In this document: in pieces, positions 34,301 to 43,720 of the stretch
Numbering within the stretch: the first letter of the stretch is position 1
Layout: every line of letters begins with the position of its first letter
Origin: Owenia fusiformis
Lineage: Eukaryota > Annelida > Polychaeta > Sabellida > Oweniidae
Direction: 5' to 3'
Assembly: GCA_903813345.2 (NCBI GenBank)
Contig: CAIIXF020000001.1
Coordinates: 29,441,915-29,501,914 of the forward strand
DNA length: 60,000 nt
Program-made: the position numbers and the translations under genes
Notes under the pieces: model-generated
Seen by the model: only the letters and a program-made list of their open reading frames with translations
Databases searched by the model: none
What the model was told of the DNA's origin: nothing

Positions 34301-37090
34301 GAATTGCATCCATTACGGCATTACCAGAATGGCAGGAACGGGGGATTTATTTTACATTGTGATTCTAAAAAAAGGTTATTAAAACACAAAATATATTACG
34401 GAACAGTTTATCCTATCTTCTCAAATCTCTTTTATATAGGCAAAATAAAATAAAACATTTTGAAACAGATAAAATGAGTTAACGCATAGAACTTTAAGAA
34501 TAAAACAGTATACATATTACGTTGTCAAAATATTTCGTCGCATTTAATTTCTTAGTCTCTGTCTCTTATCAAATCGTAAAAGAACAAAACATTGTAAACT
34601 TAATCACTTGGGATTTATTTTTCGGCATTCGTTTCCGGCATTTGTTTTTTATGTTCTTCTCCTGAAATGTATTGTTTGACAATAATCAGAGAAAGTGCGT
34701 ATGCGTATGAATGTATTGGATAATTGTTAATTTCTGATGGACCTGGATAAAATATGTTTCAAAACTTTGTCAACAATAGATAACTACATTAAGGCAGATA
34801 TAGTATCTTGATATATTTGGCTATCATGCGTTTAAAATACGTTCCTAAACTATGAAGACATTAGGTGAGAAATATTGCTATTTGCTATTGTACGTTCGAA
34901 AAGTATTTGGTTGTATTTTGTAGTTCTCAAGTTACCCATGAACTTTCGTAGGCTAAACATTAAAAAATTAACGTCTTGACTTAGCATATTTAGCCTAATT
35001 TTGCAATGATGTCAACGTGATTCCAATGTTGTGTTGTCGTGATTCGCATAGGTTGCGACAAGATTCGTTTTAAGAAATTGTATTTTTTAGATAAGATCCC
35101 CTAATTTTCGGAGAACTGGGTTTCGGAGAACTGGGTTTCGGAAAACTGGGTTTCGGAGAATTGGGTTTCGGACAACTGGGTTTCGGACAACTGGGTTGAC
35201 CCCCATCCCGATGTGCATCGATGTTTACTATTGAAAATGGTGAATCACATCGCTACAACACTACTAATCTCAAATAACTTGTTTCACCTCTCAAAATACT
35301 GCATGAAACACATACATGTATTCCGATTGCTCAAAATATCTACAACAACTTGAAATAAAAGGTATTATTATATCTTTTCAGGAATTTATGTTATGTTGGC
35401 GTGAGGAGAAAGATCCCAGGAAATGTATCAACGAGGGCAAAGAAGTCACAAATTGTGGTTTTGAGTTTTTCGGAGAGGTGAAGAAGCATTGTATGGATTC
35501 TTTCACTAAGTACTGGAACTGCATTGACAATGCTGGAACACGCATGCATTATGATAGGTAATGTTACATGTATTAATCAAGTGAAGTTTCATCATATCAA
35601 TCACAATTATGCAAAAGAAAAAACATGAAATAAAACTACTGCACTTCTACTTAATTTAGCACTACTTATTTTGGCGGACTTGCTGTTTTGAACATTTGGT
35701 GGCTACTTGATTTGGCAGACTTGCAATATTACAATGTACTAATGGTACTAATCTACATGGTACAAGAATTACTGGCGAATTTGGCAGCGACTTAATTTGG
35801 TGGACAATTTGGCAGATCCACCAAATTAAATCAGCTGCCAAATTAAGTAGAAGTACAAAAAAGTGGTGTTTTTTTGGCCCACCCTGTATATTGCAGCAAA
35901 GTAAAAAAAACAAATAACACCACAATGAACTTTCCAGCTTATAACTTAACTTGATATGAATTAGATGGCAATTTTTGCTAACCAAAATTATATCTGATCA
36001 AAATCCTTTTTCTAAGATGAATTAAAGGGACGTTCCAGCCAGACTCTTTCTATCCTGATATGAAAGCTATAATCATATATGTACTTTCCATATTTAGCAA
36101 AAACATGGGGAAATGTTTTAATACACAATGTAGTTAATATTGATCATTTAAAAATGTAGTGCTCATTTCCAGTGAGCTGCCATCTTTTAAGATTTCACTC
36201 AGGAAGTGAAGCAATGGACTCTCAACTTTCATAACCTTGCGTATAACAGTATAGGAACGTAGCGCAAAATCACTTCTAGACAAGTGATCCTTACTTTATT
36301 TGCAAGAGCTTGTCAGCTTAGAATAAAAGAAGAGACATTAGAAGGATTAAATCATGGACAAAACTGAAAAAGAATATTCTGCTGATTTTGTAATTTCTTT
36401 TATAGCCAATCCTTATCCTTACCTAATGCTATATATATGCTATAAATGAAATCTTTTGATGAGTGAAATCTTAAACTGTTAAAAGATGGCAGTCTACCAT
36501 TCTAATACTCATAGCATCTTTCTGTTTAACCTGAAACATGGGCTGAGAAGAAATGAGATGTCATAGTTTATCATGATGGCAGCCTACTGGAATTGAGCAC
36601 TTCATTTTTATGTGATTAATACTGACCATATCAAAACATTTTTCCCTGTCATGCTAAACACGGAAAGTATATATTATATGGTTATAGCTACCATATTAGG
36701 AGAGAGATGGTCTGGCAAGGAATATCCTTTTTCCTCAATCACTTATGAATCCAGAACCTTTGTAAATGACCAGTTGAAATTGAATATATGTTGTATCAAA
36801 ATATTTAGCATGTGTATTATAACTAGATCTAAATGATGAAAAGAAACATTATATATATCTTCAGGTGCAGGGAAACCCAAGCAGCATTTGACAAATGTGT
36901 GCTAGCCAACTTGAAGCAGGAACGGCCAGATCTAGGCTACTTCTCCAAGGTCCGAGTTCATCATACAAAGAGACCAAAGCCAGTGGAACCATCACACAAG
37001 TACCCTGAGCCTACTCCAGATATGCCAGACTTTAAAAATGAGCCTATGCCAGATTCAGTCAAATATGGAAATAGATTCTTTTTCAATTAA
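31341..37090 (+). CDS. NDUFA8: NDUFA8, NADH:ubiquinone oxidoreductase (complex I) accessory subunit A8, complete
   Basis: Three coding exons: 31341-31469 (phase 0 end), 35382-35557, 36865-37090 with stop TAA. The product is 176 aa (human 172). It is a CHCH-type intermembrane-space subunit of respiratory complex I. Cysteines at 38, 48, 58, 68, 80, 90, 103 and 113 are all spaced CX9C within pairs, the family's hallmark double twin-CX9C arrangement that is oxidised in the intermembrane space. Family blocks are clear: SSGVLRAGAHHFGKYCD, EFMLCWREEKDPRKC, KHCMDSFTKYWNCID, QAAFDKCVLANL..RPDLG and YGNRFFFN at the end. An in-frame ATG at 31293 would add 16 residues, but the family starts near 31341. 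Intron 1 (3.9 kb) contains a 1-kb tandem array and a 1.28-kb transposon; intron 2 contains a fold-back element. Confidence 0.96.
32740..33775. repeat. Tandem array of about 130-bp units rich in AGGTCA/TGACCT (NDUFA8 intron 1)
   Basis: Seven to eight imperfect units, each with TTTTTTTCAAAATCATCTAC, AGTTATCAGAAGTTCAAATC, TTTGACCTTCAA.GACCTT, then AAGGTCAAAAAAGGTCA and TTTTTTCAACTTGCTTCAAA. The same unit family recurs at 56450-56880. The half-site spacing AGGTCA-AAAA-AGGTCA is a DR4 geometry. No long coding frame. Confidence 0.85.
33927..35203. mobile_element. 1.28-kb transposon-like element with tandem-repeat inverted termini and a 10-bp target duplication
   Basis: The left end holds about five copies of a 15-bp unit, CCCAGTTGTCCGAAA (33934-34007). 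The right end holds about six copies of the inverse TTTCGGACAACTGGG (about 35107-35196). CATCCCGATG occurs exactly outside both ends (33917-33926 and 35204-35213). The interior is AT-rich with no coding frame and carries a nested MITE at 34066-34221. It lies in NDUFA8 intron 1. Confidence 0.8.
34066..34221. mobile_element. 156-bp nested MITE, CAGGGGCGGATCCAGG-type ends
   Basis: The left end CAGGGGCGGATCCAGG and the right end CTAGATCCGCTG are inverted with mismatches, and a G- then C-rich interior (AGGGAGGGGGCGTGCCCCC) lies near the right end. It is inserted into the larger element at 33927-35203. Confidence 0.6.
35640..35893. mobile_element. Fold-back element with mariner-like CACCCTGTA end (NDUFA8 intron 2)
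   Basis: GCACTTCTACTTAATTTAGC at the left is inverted by CTGCCAAATTAAGTAGAAGT at about 35837-35856. Motifs TTTGGCAG/TTTGGTGG repeat between them. The right end TTTTTTTGGCCCACCCTGTA resembles a Tc1/mariner-type terminus. Degenerate and non-coding. Confidence 0.55.
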
Positions 37091-37265
37091 TGTGTGCTCA
37101 TATTAGGTACTTTATAATTTAGAATAGTGATTTGTGCATTAATATTACTGGGACATATGAATAGTTAAGATGTCAGCTACATACACTAGATAGACAGCTC
37201 CATGTATAGAATATTCAAAACATCTTAACAAAATGCCAAATATCCTTGAAAATAATTTGAAAATC

Positions 37266-37271
37266 AATAAA
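37266..37271 (+). promoter_or_regulatory. Candidate polyadenylation signal for NDUFA8
   Basis: AATAAA 175 nt after the NDUFA8 stop codon; a second AATAAA lies at 37356-37361. Confidence 0.55.
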
Positions 37272-37587
37272 TGTTGGCACACAGAACTTCTAACTTAAGT
37301 TATAATACAAATATAAAAAATATGCTGTTTGTGTTACTGATGTGTTATTATGTGAAATAAAAAATAGAACAAGATATTGAATTTTGAAGTTTCCACAATT
37401 TTGGTCATTATCTCACCAAACTTAGTTTGGAAGGGATATAGAGAAGCTGTTCCTCCCTTGGTTCGTTTGTCCATTTGAGGCAATATCTCAACTAGTGGTT
37501 GACAGATTGGTTTCAAGATTGCTAGGCTGATGCCGTATGCATGGACATACAGAATTGATCTCTATGAGTGAAGTTTTTTTTAACATA

Positions 37588-37784
37588 CAGTAAAACCTGT
37601 AAATATTTAACATTTTATTGCGAAGAAAAAATGTTCAGTGTTGGTAGGTGTTCACTACAGACTGACAGAGAGGGTCATTTATACAGAAGTCAATATAGTA
37701 TGACATTTGGAGGAAGGATGTCCACTAGAGACAGATAAATGTTCACAAGAGAGAGGGAGGTGTTCACTGAGACAGGTTTTACTG
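37588..37784. mobile_element. 197-bp MITE, CAGTAAAACCTGT termini with TA target site
   Basis: CAGTAAAACCTGT at 37588 is inverted as ACAGGTTTTACTG at 37772-37784, each flanked by TA. The ends resemble Tc1/mariner-mobilised non-autonomous elements. Internal GTTCACTA/GTCCACTAGAGACAG motifs repeat. No coding capacity. Confidence 0.8.
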
Positions 37785-38329
37785 TAATGTCAAGTCTTAG
37801 ATGTATGTAGATTTTACCAAAAGGATACAATTCTATTGATATTTCTATCCTGAAATGTTCAAAATGACAAGTGATTTTTATAGAATTATGTTTTGTTCAG
37901 TGGGATTTTCTTTTCTTGGAAGTTAGTTTGATTTTTGAGATTCCAACCCTATGTAATCTAAGGAAATTTGGAGGATTAATTAATATTATTTAAAGGCAAA
38001 ATGTAAAATTGGGAGATGGATTGTGAGTTGGCATGGCATTGGCTTGGCAAAGTTGGCATGTACAGGTTTTACCAATTGACCCTTTTCCATCTAAATGAAA
38101 AAATAGATGGCATCATGGGTGTTGGTAGGGTTAAAATATATCGCAAGCTATTGGGGCAAGACTAGAGTCACCTAATTTCTTGATTTAACGAGTCATTCCA
38201 TTTGGATCACCATTTGAAAGTAACTATTTGAACCAATTGACACTTGGATTGTGATTTCACATTAAATTTTGATTCTTATAAGAATAAATGAACTTTTAAG
38301 GTTTTTCAACATTTTCTCAATGTATGGTA

Positions 38330-39030
38330 GGCTAGGCAAATGGAAGTTTAACATCCCAAAAATTGCAACAGTTTTTAAATTAGGCTTATATTGTATATTG
38401 ATACCAGTTGAAAAACATATCAAAAATATAGAAAAATATATGCAGTGGACAAATATGAAATGTCACATTCCAGGTACCCCCCTCCAAATTTGAGTATGGG
38501 ATTGTAAATATTTTTTTATTTCAAAATGGAATACTCTTGTCAACTAAACGAGTAATATTATGATAGTTTACTGACATAAGAGCAACTAAAAATTGTTAAC
38601 CAACTATTTGAGTGCAATAATTGGCATTTCTAGCGCCAAATATCTGAAAATAGGCCATCAAATAGCCCGAATTTAATATATTAATGTATTTATTTCTGTA
38701 TCAATTCATCAGAATTGCATGAAAAATATCAAGGAGGGTATTGTACACCTGAACATTGTATTTGATAAGTATCAGGGTCATTAAGTGAATATTGAGCGTG
38801 AAAATAATATTTGAAATTTCAATATTTTACCACACCCACTTTTGGGGTGACCTTACTTTTGTTTAATTACTTCCAAGATATGTCATATTTGAACTCAATA
38901 GCACAACTAAATTATTTGTAAAGGCTTATTTCGTCCTGAAAACAGTTTTTGAGGTTTTCAGGAAAGGATTATGTAAAAAAAAGTAGAAAAACAGCAAATG
39001 CCAGGTGAAATATAGGGGAAGCCCTACTTT
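38330..39030. repeat. Left copy of a 0.7-kb inverted repeat pair
   Basis: This is inverse to about 42000-42750: for example TTTGTCCACTGCATATATTT at 42614-42633 reappears inverted at about 38437-38456, and GGAATACT...TATTATGATAG and ATAGGCCA blocks keep the same order. The arms are diverged. Together they bracket about 3 kb that contains a fold-back element and the pseudogene at 40487-41690. Confidence 0.7.
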
Positions 39031-39204
39031 TAGTTGATAACTGTTAAATTATCAAATGATTTTCCTTTTAAATTCAATTTGATATATAATATACTTTTTC
39101 TGGTAAAACAGAGAACGATTTGTTACAATCAGTGGTCAAAAAATGTCCTTGAAAAGGCAACAAAATGTTAAATATCCCTGTCCCTGACATCAGTTTATTA
39201 ATAT

Positions 39205-39768
39205 GAGCCAAAAAAGGTAACCCAACCAAATGTATGTTAATAACCCAGTCATTCAGCATGGGTTTGACATCATATTTGGCACAATTACCTTGTTCAATGT
39301 TCTTTCATTCTACTAAGTGTCATTGATCTATCCTTAATAGTCACGATTTTATGGCCATTTACAAAATGTGCTCAAAATATCGAAATGTGCCTAACTGACT
39401 GGACATCAATACCACCAGTTTTTTTTATCTGTGGACCTTTTTTCGATACTAACAACACTTGAAACATTAAAACAAGAGATAAGAATGAAGATGAGAGTCA
39501 TAACACATGATTTTTATGCTCCTGATTTGAACAACAACGCACGATACGTTCAAGTTGGCCTCCAGGCATGACACCCATATTTCATGGCATGGTATGAAAT
39601 GGCCATAAAATCGTGACCACTAGAGGCCACTGAGACTGGGTAGATTGATAATACATTGACCAAGACTCAATTCTGCCAAATATGACACTAAATCCATGCA
39701 GGATGATTGGACTGGATTATTAAGATTTGTTTGGATTACCTTTTTGGCTCGCCCTGTATTAAGGAAAT
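39205..39768. mobile_element. 0.56-kb fold-back MITE, mariner-like terminus
   Basis: The arms are about 160 bp: GAGCCAAAAAAGGTAACCC...GTCACGATTTTATGGCCATTT (39205-39360) is the inverse of AAATGGCCATAAAATCGTGA...GGATTACCTTTTTGGCTC (39597-39757). The right end GCCCTGTA is the expected TACAGGGC-type terminus; the left terminus is eroded. Confidence 0.8.
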
Positions 39769-40179
39769 TTTTTTACTTTTGACTAAGGTGTTCTTAACCA
39801 CACAGTGATATTGAGAAATGAAATGAAGTTCAACTGAAGAATGTTCGATTTCAAGATGAAATTCAATAAAAAATGAGGAAAAGGTTTCTACATTAATAAA
39901 TCCTCCTGAGTTAACTAGTGTAACGCAAAGTAAATCCCTGGTCTTTATACAGGGCCTGGTTCGATTATGTTATGTTCATTATCAAAAATGCTGCCTTAAT
40001 TTTGTAATCTTAACCTTCATATATGTGTCTTACTTATAGAGAACAAAAAAGAATGCTGATTAAATAAGCTTAATACTATTATGTTGTAACAACAATCAGT
40101 TACAACCTTGTCTATCACCAGCCTTCATCAGCGGCGGATATGGGAACCAACAAGGTGGGGGGGCAAATGTCAGGTCTGA

Positions 40180-40395
40180 GAAAAAAACTTCCGCGGAAAA
40201 AATTTTGGGCCCCTAAAACCCCGAAGTGGGCCCAAATTTTGAAATATTGAGACCCATTTTCTTCAATTAAAAAATAGGGCTTTAAAAGGCCCATTTATGA
40301 CCAAAAAGGTCCACTTTTCGGGGCCTTAAGGCCTTTTTTGGGCCCAATTTTTTTTCTGGGCCCGCCCAAGGGGGTGGGAGGGGCCCAGATCTGCC
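40180..40395. repeat. GGGCCC-rich repeat related to 24303-25034
   Basis: Shares the GGGCCCCTAAAACC / GGGCCCAATTTTTTTTCTGG style of sequence with the composite repeat in the CHID1 intron. Flanked by GGCGGATATGGGAACC on the left and GGCCCAGATCTGCC on the right. Confidence 0.55.
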
Positions 40396-40486
40396 AGTGT
40401 TCATTATTTAGTCAGCATTATTATCATGATCAGTAATGGAGGTATTTGCACAAATGCCTTTGCATACCTTACATGTCAAAGAACAG

Positions 40487-41690
40487 TTATTTCATTTTTC
40501 TACTAGAACATCTCATAGAAATACAATCTGCCTTACACACACAATGGATGATCTCTGAGAAAGGGGAGCTGCATTTAGGCAATTGGTTTCGTTGCTTATT
40601 TCCCAGCCCAATTATAATGAAGGCAGTTATTTCCCTCCCACTCCTGGATCTGATGGTACACTCTGTAACTGTGGTATTCCGCAGCATCAGAAAATGGAGG
40701 AAGAACACGGGGCTGCAATAATTCAGATCTTGCTGCTCTCTTTTAATAGAATTTTAGAAGCCTAAGATAATTTAGGGTTTCACCATTTTTCCACCATAAA
40801 TTGACAAAAGAGCATGTTCCTCTGCAATGACAGAATCGCTTGCATTTAACTGGTTTTCTACTTGTTTACGTTGTAAGAAAATGTCAGAACATCGAAGGTT
40901 TGATTTTTCTTTTTCTTTATTTCACACATTGTAGGCAGAATTCCCACAACATTGTTATCACAAACATGTATCAGTATTATATGTTTAAAAAATGTACATA
41001 TTTGCGAACAAATAGTTCAGAAGACAACAGAATCTTCGATTTAATTCCTCACTTAAGTTACATAAACGGTATTTCGATAAACAATTAAGATCTGCACTTT
41101 TAAACCAAACCGTTTATTTAACTTAAGTAAGGAATTAAATCAACAATTCTGTGAGAAAAAAACATCGTGGGGATTCTGCCTACAACGCGTGAAAAAAAGG
41201 AAAAAAGAAATATCGTACTTTCGACGTTTAGACATTTTGTTACCGAAACGACAAGCGTAATCGAGCGGATCACCAGTGCTTTTGGTAATTTAAAAACAAC
41301 CGCTTGTTTTCTCAAGAGCTCACTCTTTTTTATCTGCCTCAATGATAGCCTCTTGTCTATGCCATATATAACCTGAATGCGATGTCACACCCCAGAAAAG
41401 AAACAAAATATTGTCACAGACCACTTTTCCCAAAGACAATCTTATTTCATTTATATTCCAACATTTTGTTTCTTGGGTTGCTGCTTTTGGTTCAGGTTTG
41501 AAGAAAATGTTGAAGTTTGTGTTTTGTGCATGATAAATGAGCAGCACAAGGAGATCTGTATGAGTACTGTATTTGAGGTTAGGACACTTTGGATTGGAGT
41601 TTTCACAATCACAATATCTGCATCCGATTCTGAATGCAGCACATGTACACTCAATGTTTTCCAACCTGACAGACAGAATTACCATCATTC
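40487..41690 (-). pseudogene. Degraded copy of a repetitive PIN-like / Cys-rich gene family
   Basis: In minus-strand order, pieces of one protein appear in shifting frames. SESDADIVIVKTPIQSVL (about 41580-41640) is followed after a frameshift by HTDLLVLLIYHAQ, FFKPEPKAATQETKCWN and VVCDNILFLF (about 41400-41575). KSELLRKQAVVFKLPKA follows (about 41275-41330), and a C-terminal IIHCVCKADCISMRCSSRK segment (about 40490-40550) ends it. This order matches an uncharacterised multicopy family common in invertebrate genomes (motifs DADIVIV..A, EDTDLLVLL, FFKPEPK...KCWNI, terminal CxC..CxxxRCxCRK). The family name is from memory of its motifs, and the PIN-like assignment is inference. Several frameshifts and a local inverted duplication show that it is dead. 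Confidence 0.6.
40855..41290. repeat. Local inverted duplication inside the pseudogene
   Basis: Plus-strand 40855-41075 (AAAATGTCAGAACATCGAAG...TTGTAGGCAGAATTCCCAC...TTAATTCCTCACTTAAGTTA) resembles the reverse complement of 41110-41290 (AAAATGTCTAAACGTCGAAA...TTGTAGGCAGAATCCCCAC...TTAATTCCTTACTTAAGTTA). The junction is near 41095. Confidence 0.75.
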
Positions 41691-41999
41691 CTATGCACTG
41701 AAATTATATTAATGAAAGACTCCCCAGATATCTGAGATTTTAATGTTCTCTGTCAGTTTAGATTCCGTTTAATAACCATAAATTCGTTTCTACAGCATTA
41801 TACATCCAATTGATAGTTCCATAGTAATGTACTCTTATGTAATGATTTATGACCTGATGAATTTAAATATATGCAAATTTTGTAATTGCGGATTGTAATT
41901 AATAATTTAAACAATATTAAATTCCACAAAAACTACAACTTACATTATTTAGATAAGCCTAGTATAGAGCAGTTATCAAATACCCTAATATCAGAGTGG

Positions 42000-42750
42000 T
42001 GATATGTAATTATTCATCAAATAAAAGTGAGGTCACCTTAACATTTCACCTGGTGCAACTAATAATTCCTATTTTTCATACTAATAAGGTATAAACCTTC
42101 ACAAAACTTGTATTTTAGATGATGACAAGCCTATATAAATGATTTAGATGTCAACTCTAATACAAATGTGATACATTGTGGGAGTTAATCATCAAAACTA
42201 TAGTCTCCCCTATAGTGGGCGGGGCAAAACTATGAAAATGAAATAATTTTTTTCTTCCTAAGTATACACCTTAGAATTCTGACACTCACCAAATATGAAG
42301 TTCATATGAATATGTAACACCTTGATTTTTTTCATGCTTTTCTGACAAACTTATCCTAAAATATCTAAATAGATATGCGATAACATGCCTGTTTTGTGGC
42401 CTATTTTGTTATACTTTGGGGTCAAATGACCAATTACTGGTCTCAAAATTGATTTAAATAATATTTTCATTATTTGTGAATATGTTATCTATCATAATAA
42501 AGCTTGAATACTTGACTAAAGTATTCCATTTGGGAAGAAAAAATTGTTTCCTACCAATACTCAATTTTGGGGTAGGGTTGTAGGGGGTACCTAGGAAGTG
42601 AAATTTCATATTTGTCCACTGCATATATTTTTCTATATTTTTGATATGTTTTTCAACTGATATTAATACATAATATAAGACTAATTTAAAAACTGTTGCA
42701 ATTTTTGGGATGTTTGGGCCTTTTATGAGCCCATTTGCTTGGCCTATGGG
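42000..42750. repeat. Right copy of the 0.7-kb inverted repeat pair
   Basis: Inverse partner of 38330-39030 (see that entry). It includes CCACTGCATATATTTTTCTA and AAAAACTGTTGCAATTTTTG. No coding frame. Confidence 0.7.
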
Positions 42751-43152
42751 GATTTAGCCCGACCTTTTTAGACGACTTATAAAAATCTTTAGAATTTGAA
42801 TAAAGGTAAATAACAGTGCAAATCAAAGTTGTTTTGATAGAAAATTACACAGAGAATTTGCCATCAAATAAAAGAAAATTTTAGTCTTCATGGGATTTCA
42901 ACGCCATATGGAAAGTCCTCTATTATGAAAAATGATCATTCATGGCAATAATTGTACTTCTTATCATTAGAAGTCATCAGGATGGCAAATACTACAATAT
43001 AATGTAATATACAGAAAAATGCAGTCATTTGCAGCCATTTATTATAATATTCCTATCCTATGAGGAAATCATTTGTAGAGGAAACACTGCTGAAAAAATA
43101 TTATATTTCAGTGTTCACTGACACAGGTTTTACTTTATCCCTTTTCACCTAT

Positions 43153-43185
43153 TTATGGGATAGAATTCTTCATTTGACAAATCTA
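43153..43185. repeat. 33-bp exact direct repeat, copy 1 (copy 2 at 43576-43608)
   Basis: TTATGGGATAGAATTCTTCA plus TTTGACAAATCTA occurs identically at 43153-43185 and 43576-43608, 390 bp apart, just upstream of TRAF3IP1. It may mark a local duplication or an insertion between the copies. Confidence 0.85.
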
Positions 43186-43500
43186 ATAGATCAAATTTTA
43201 TATTCGCCATTGGTTCATTCTTTTGACAACCAAAATTTTCATGCAGCCACTTCAATAATCACATATATTGTCAATATACACATTGACAGAGCCATTCGAG
43301 TTTCAGACAGATTCAAGCAACACTCGTTTTCAAAAATCATTGTTGCAAGTTTATAACATGTAAGTCAATGGTTGTCTATCGCAAGCAAAACAAAAAATAA
43401 ACAGAGGTGACATCTACTATATCAGCCTATTCAATCATAGAAACTCCCAAATACGGCACATATAGCATATAAAATGAGCACCTGTTTTTCATGACAAGTG

Positions 43501-43515
43501 GTCGTCCCTGACAAC
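43501..43515. promoter_or_regulatory. Candidate RFX X-box upstream of TRAF3IP1
   Basis: GTCGTCCCTGACAAC lies about 205 bp upstream of the TRAF3IP1 start. It matches the RFX consensus GTNRCC(0-3N)RGYAAC at 10 of 12 defined positions with a 3-nt spacer. Ciliary genes are commonly RFX targets in animals, so the position is plausible, but the match is imperfect. Confidence 0.3.
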
Positions 43516-43720
43516 GTAAAGCTTTGAAAAGCTTCGCGGAAAAAATTCAATCAATGCGCATGCGTGTGTGTGCTATTATGGGATAGAATTCTTCATTTGA
43601 CAAATCTAAAATTTAAAAAATTCATGTTTACCTTTACATTTAGCCTCAGGATGTCTAATTTATCGACGTGATATCGAAATACGAGAATAAACAACATCTC
43701 CAGGATCACATCGAGCCGTC

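Noticed and set aside
41377-41712. 111-codon frame on the plus strand
   Set aside because: It is antisense to the pseudogene at 40487-41690, where the minus-strand pieces show family motifs in collinear order.
43060-43356. 98-codon frame upstream of TRAF3IP1
   Set aside because: No family resemblance and it overlaps one copy of the 33-bp direct repeat; probably chance.
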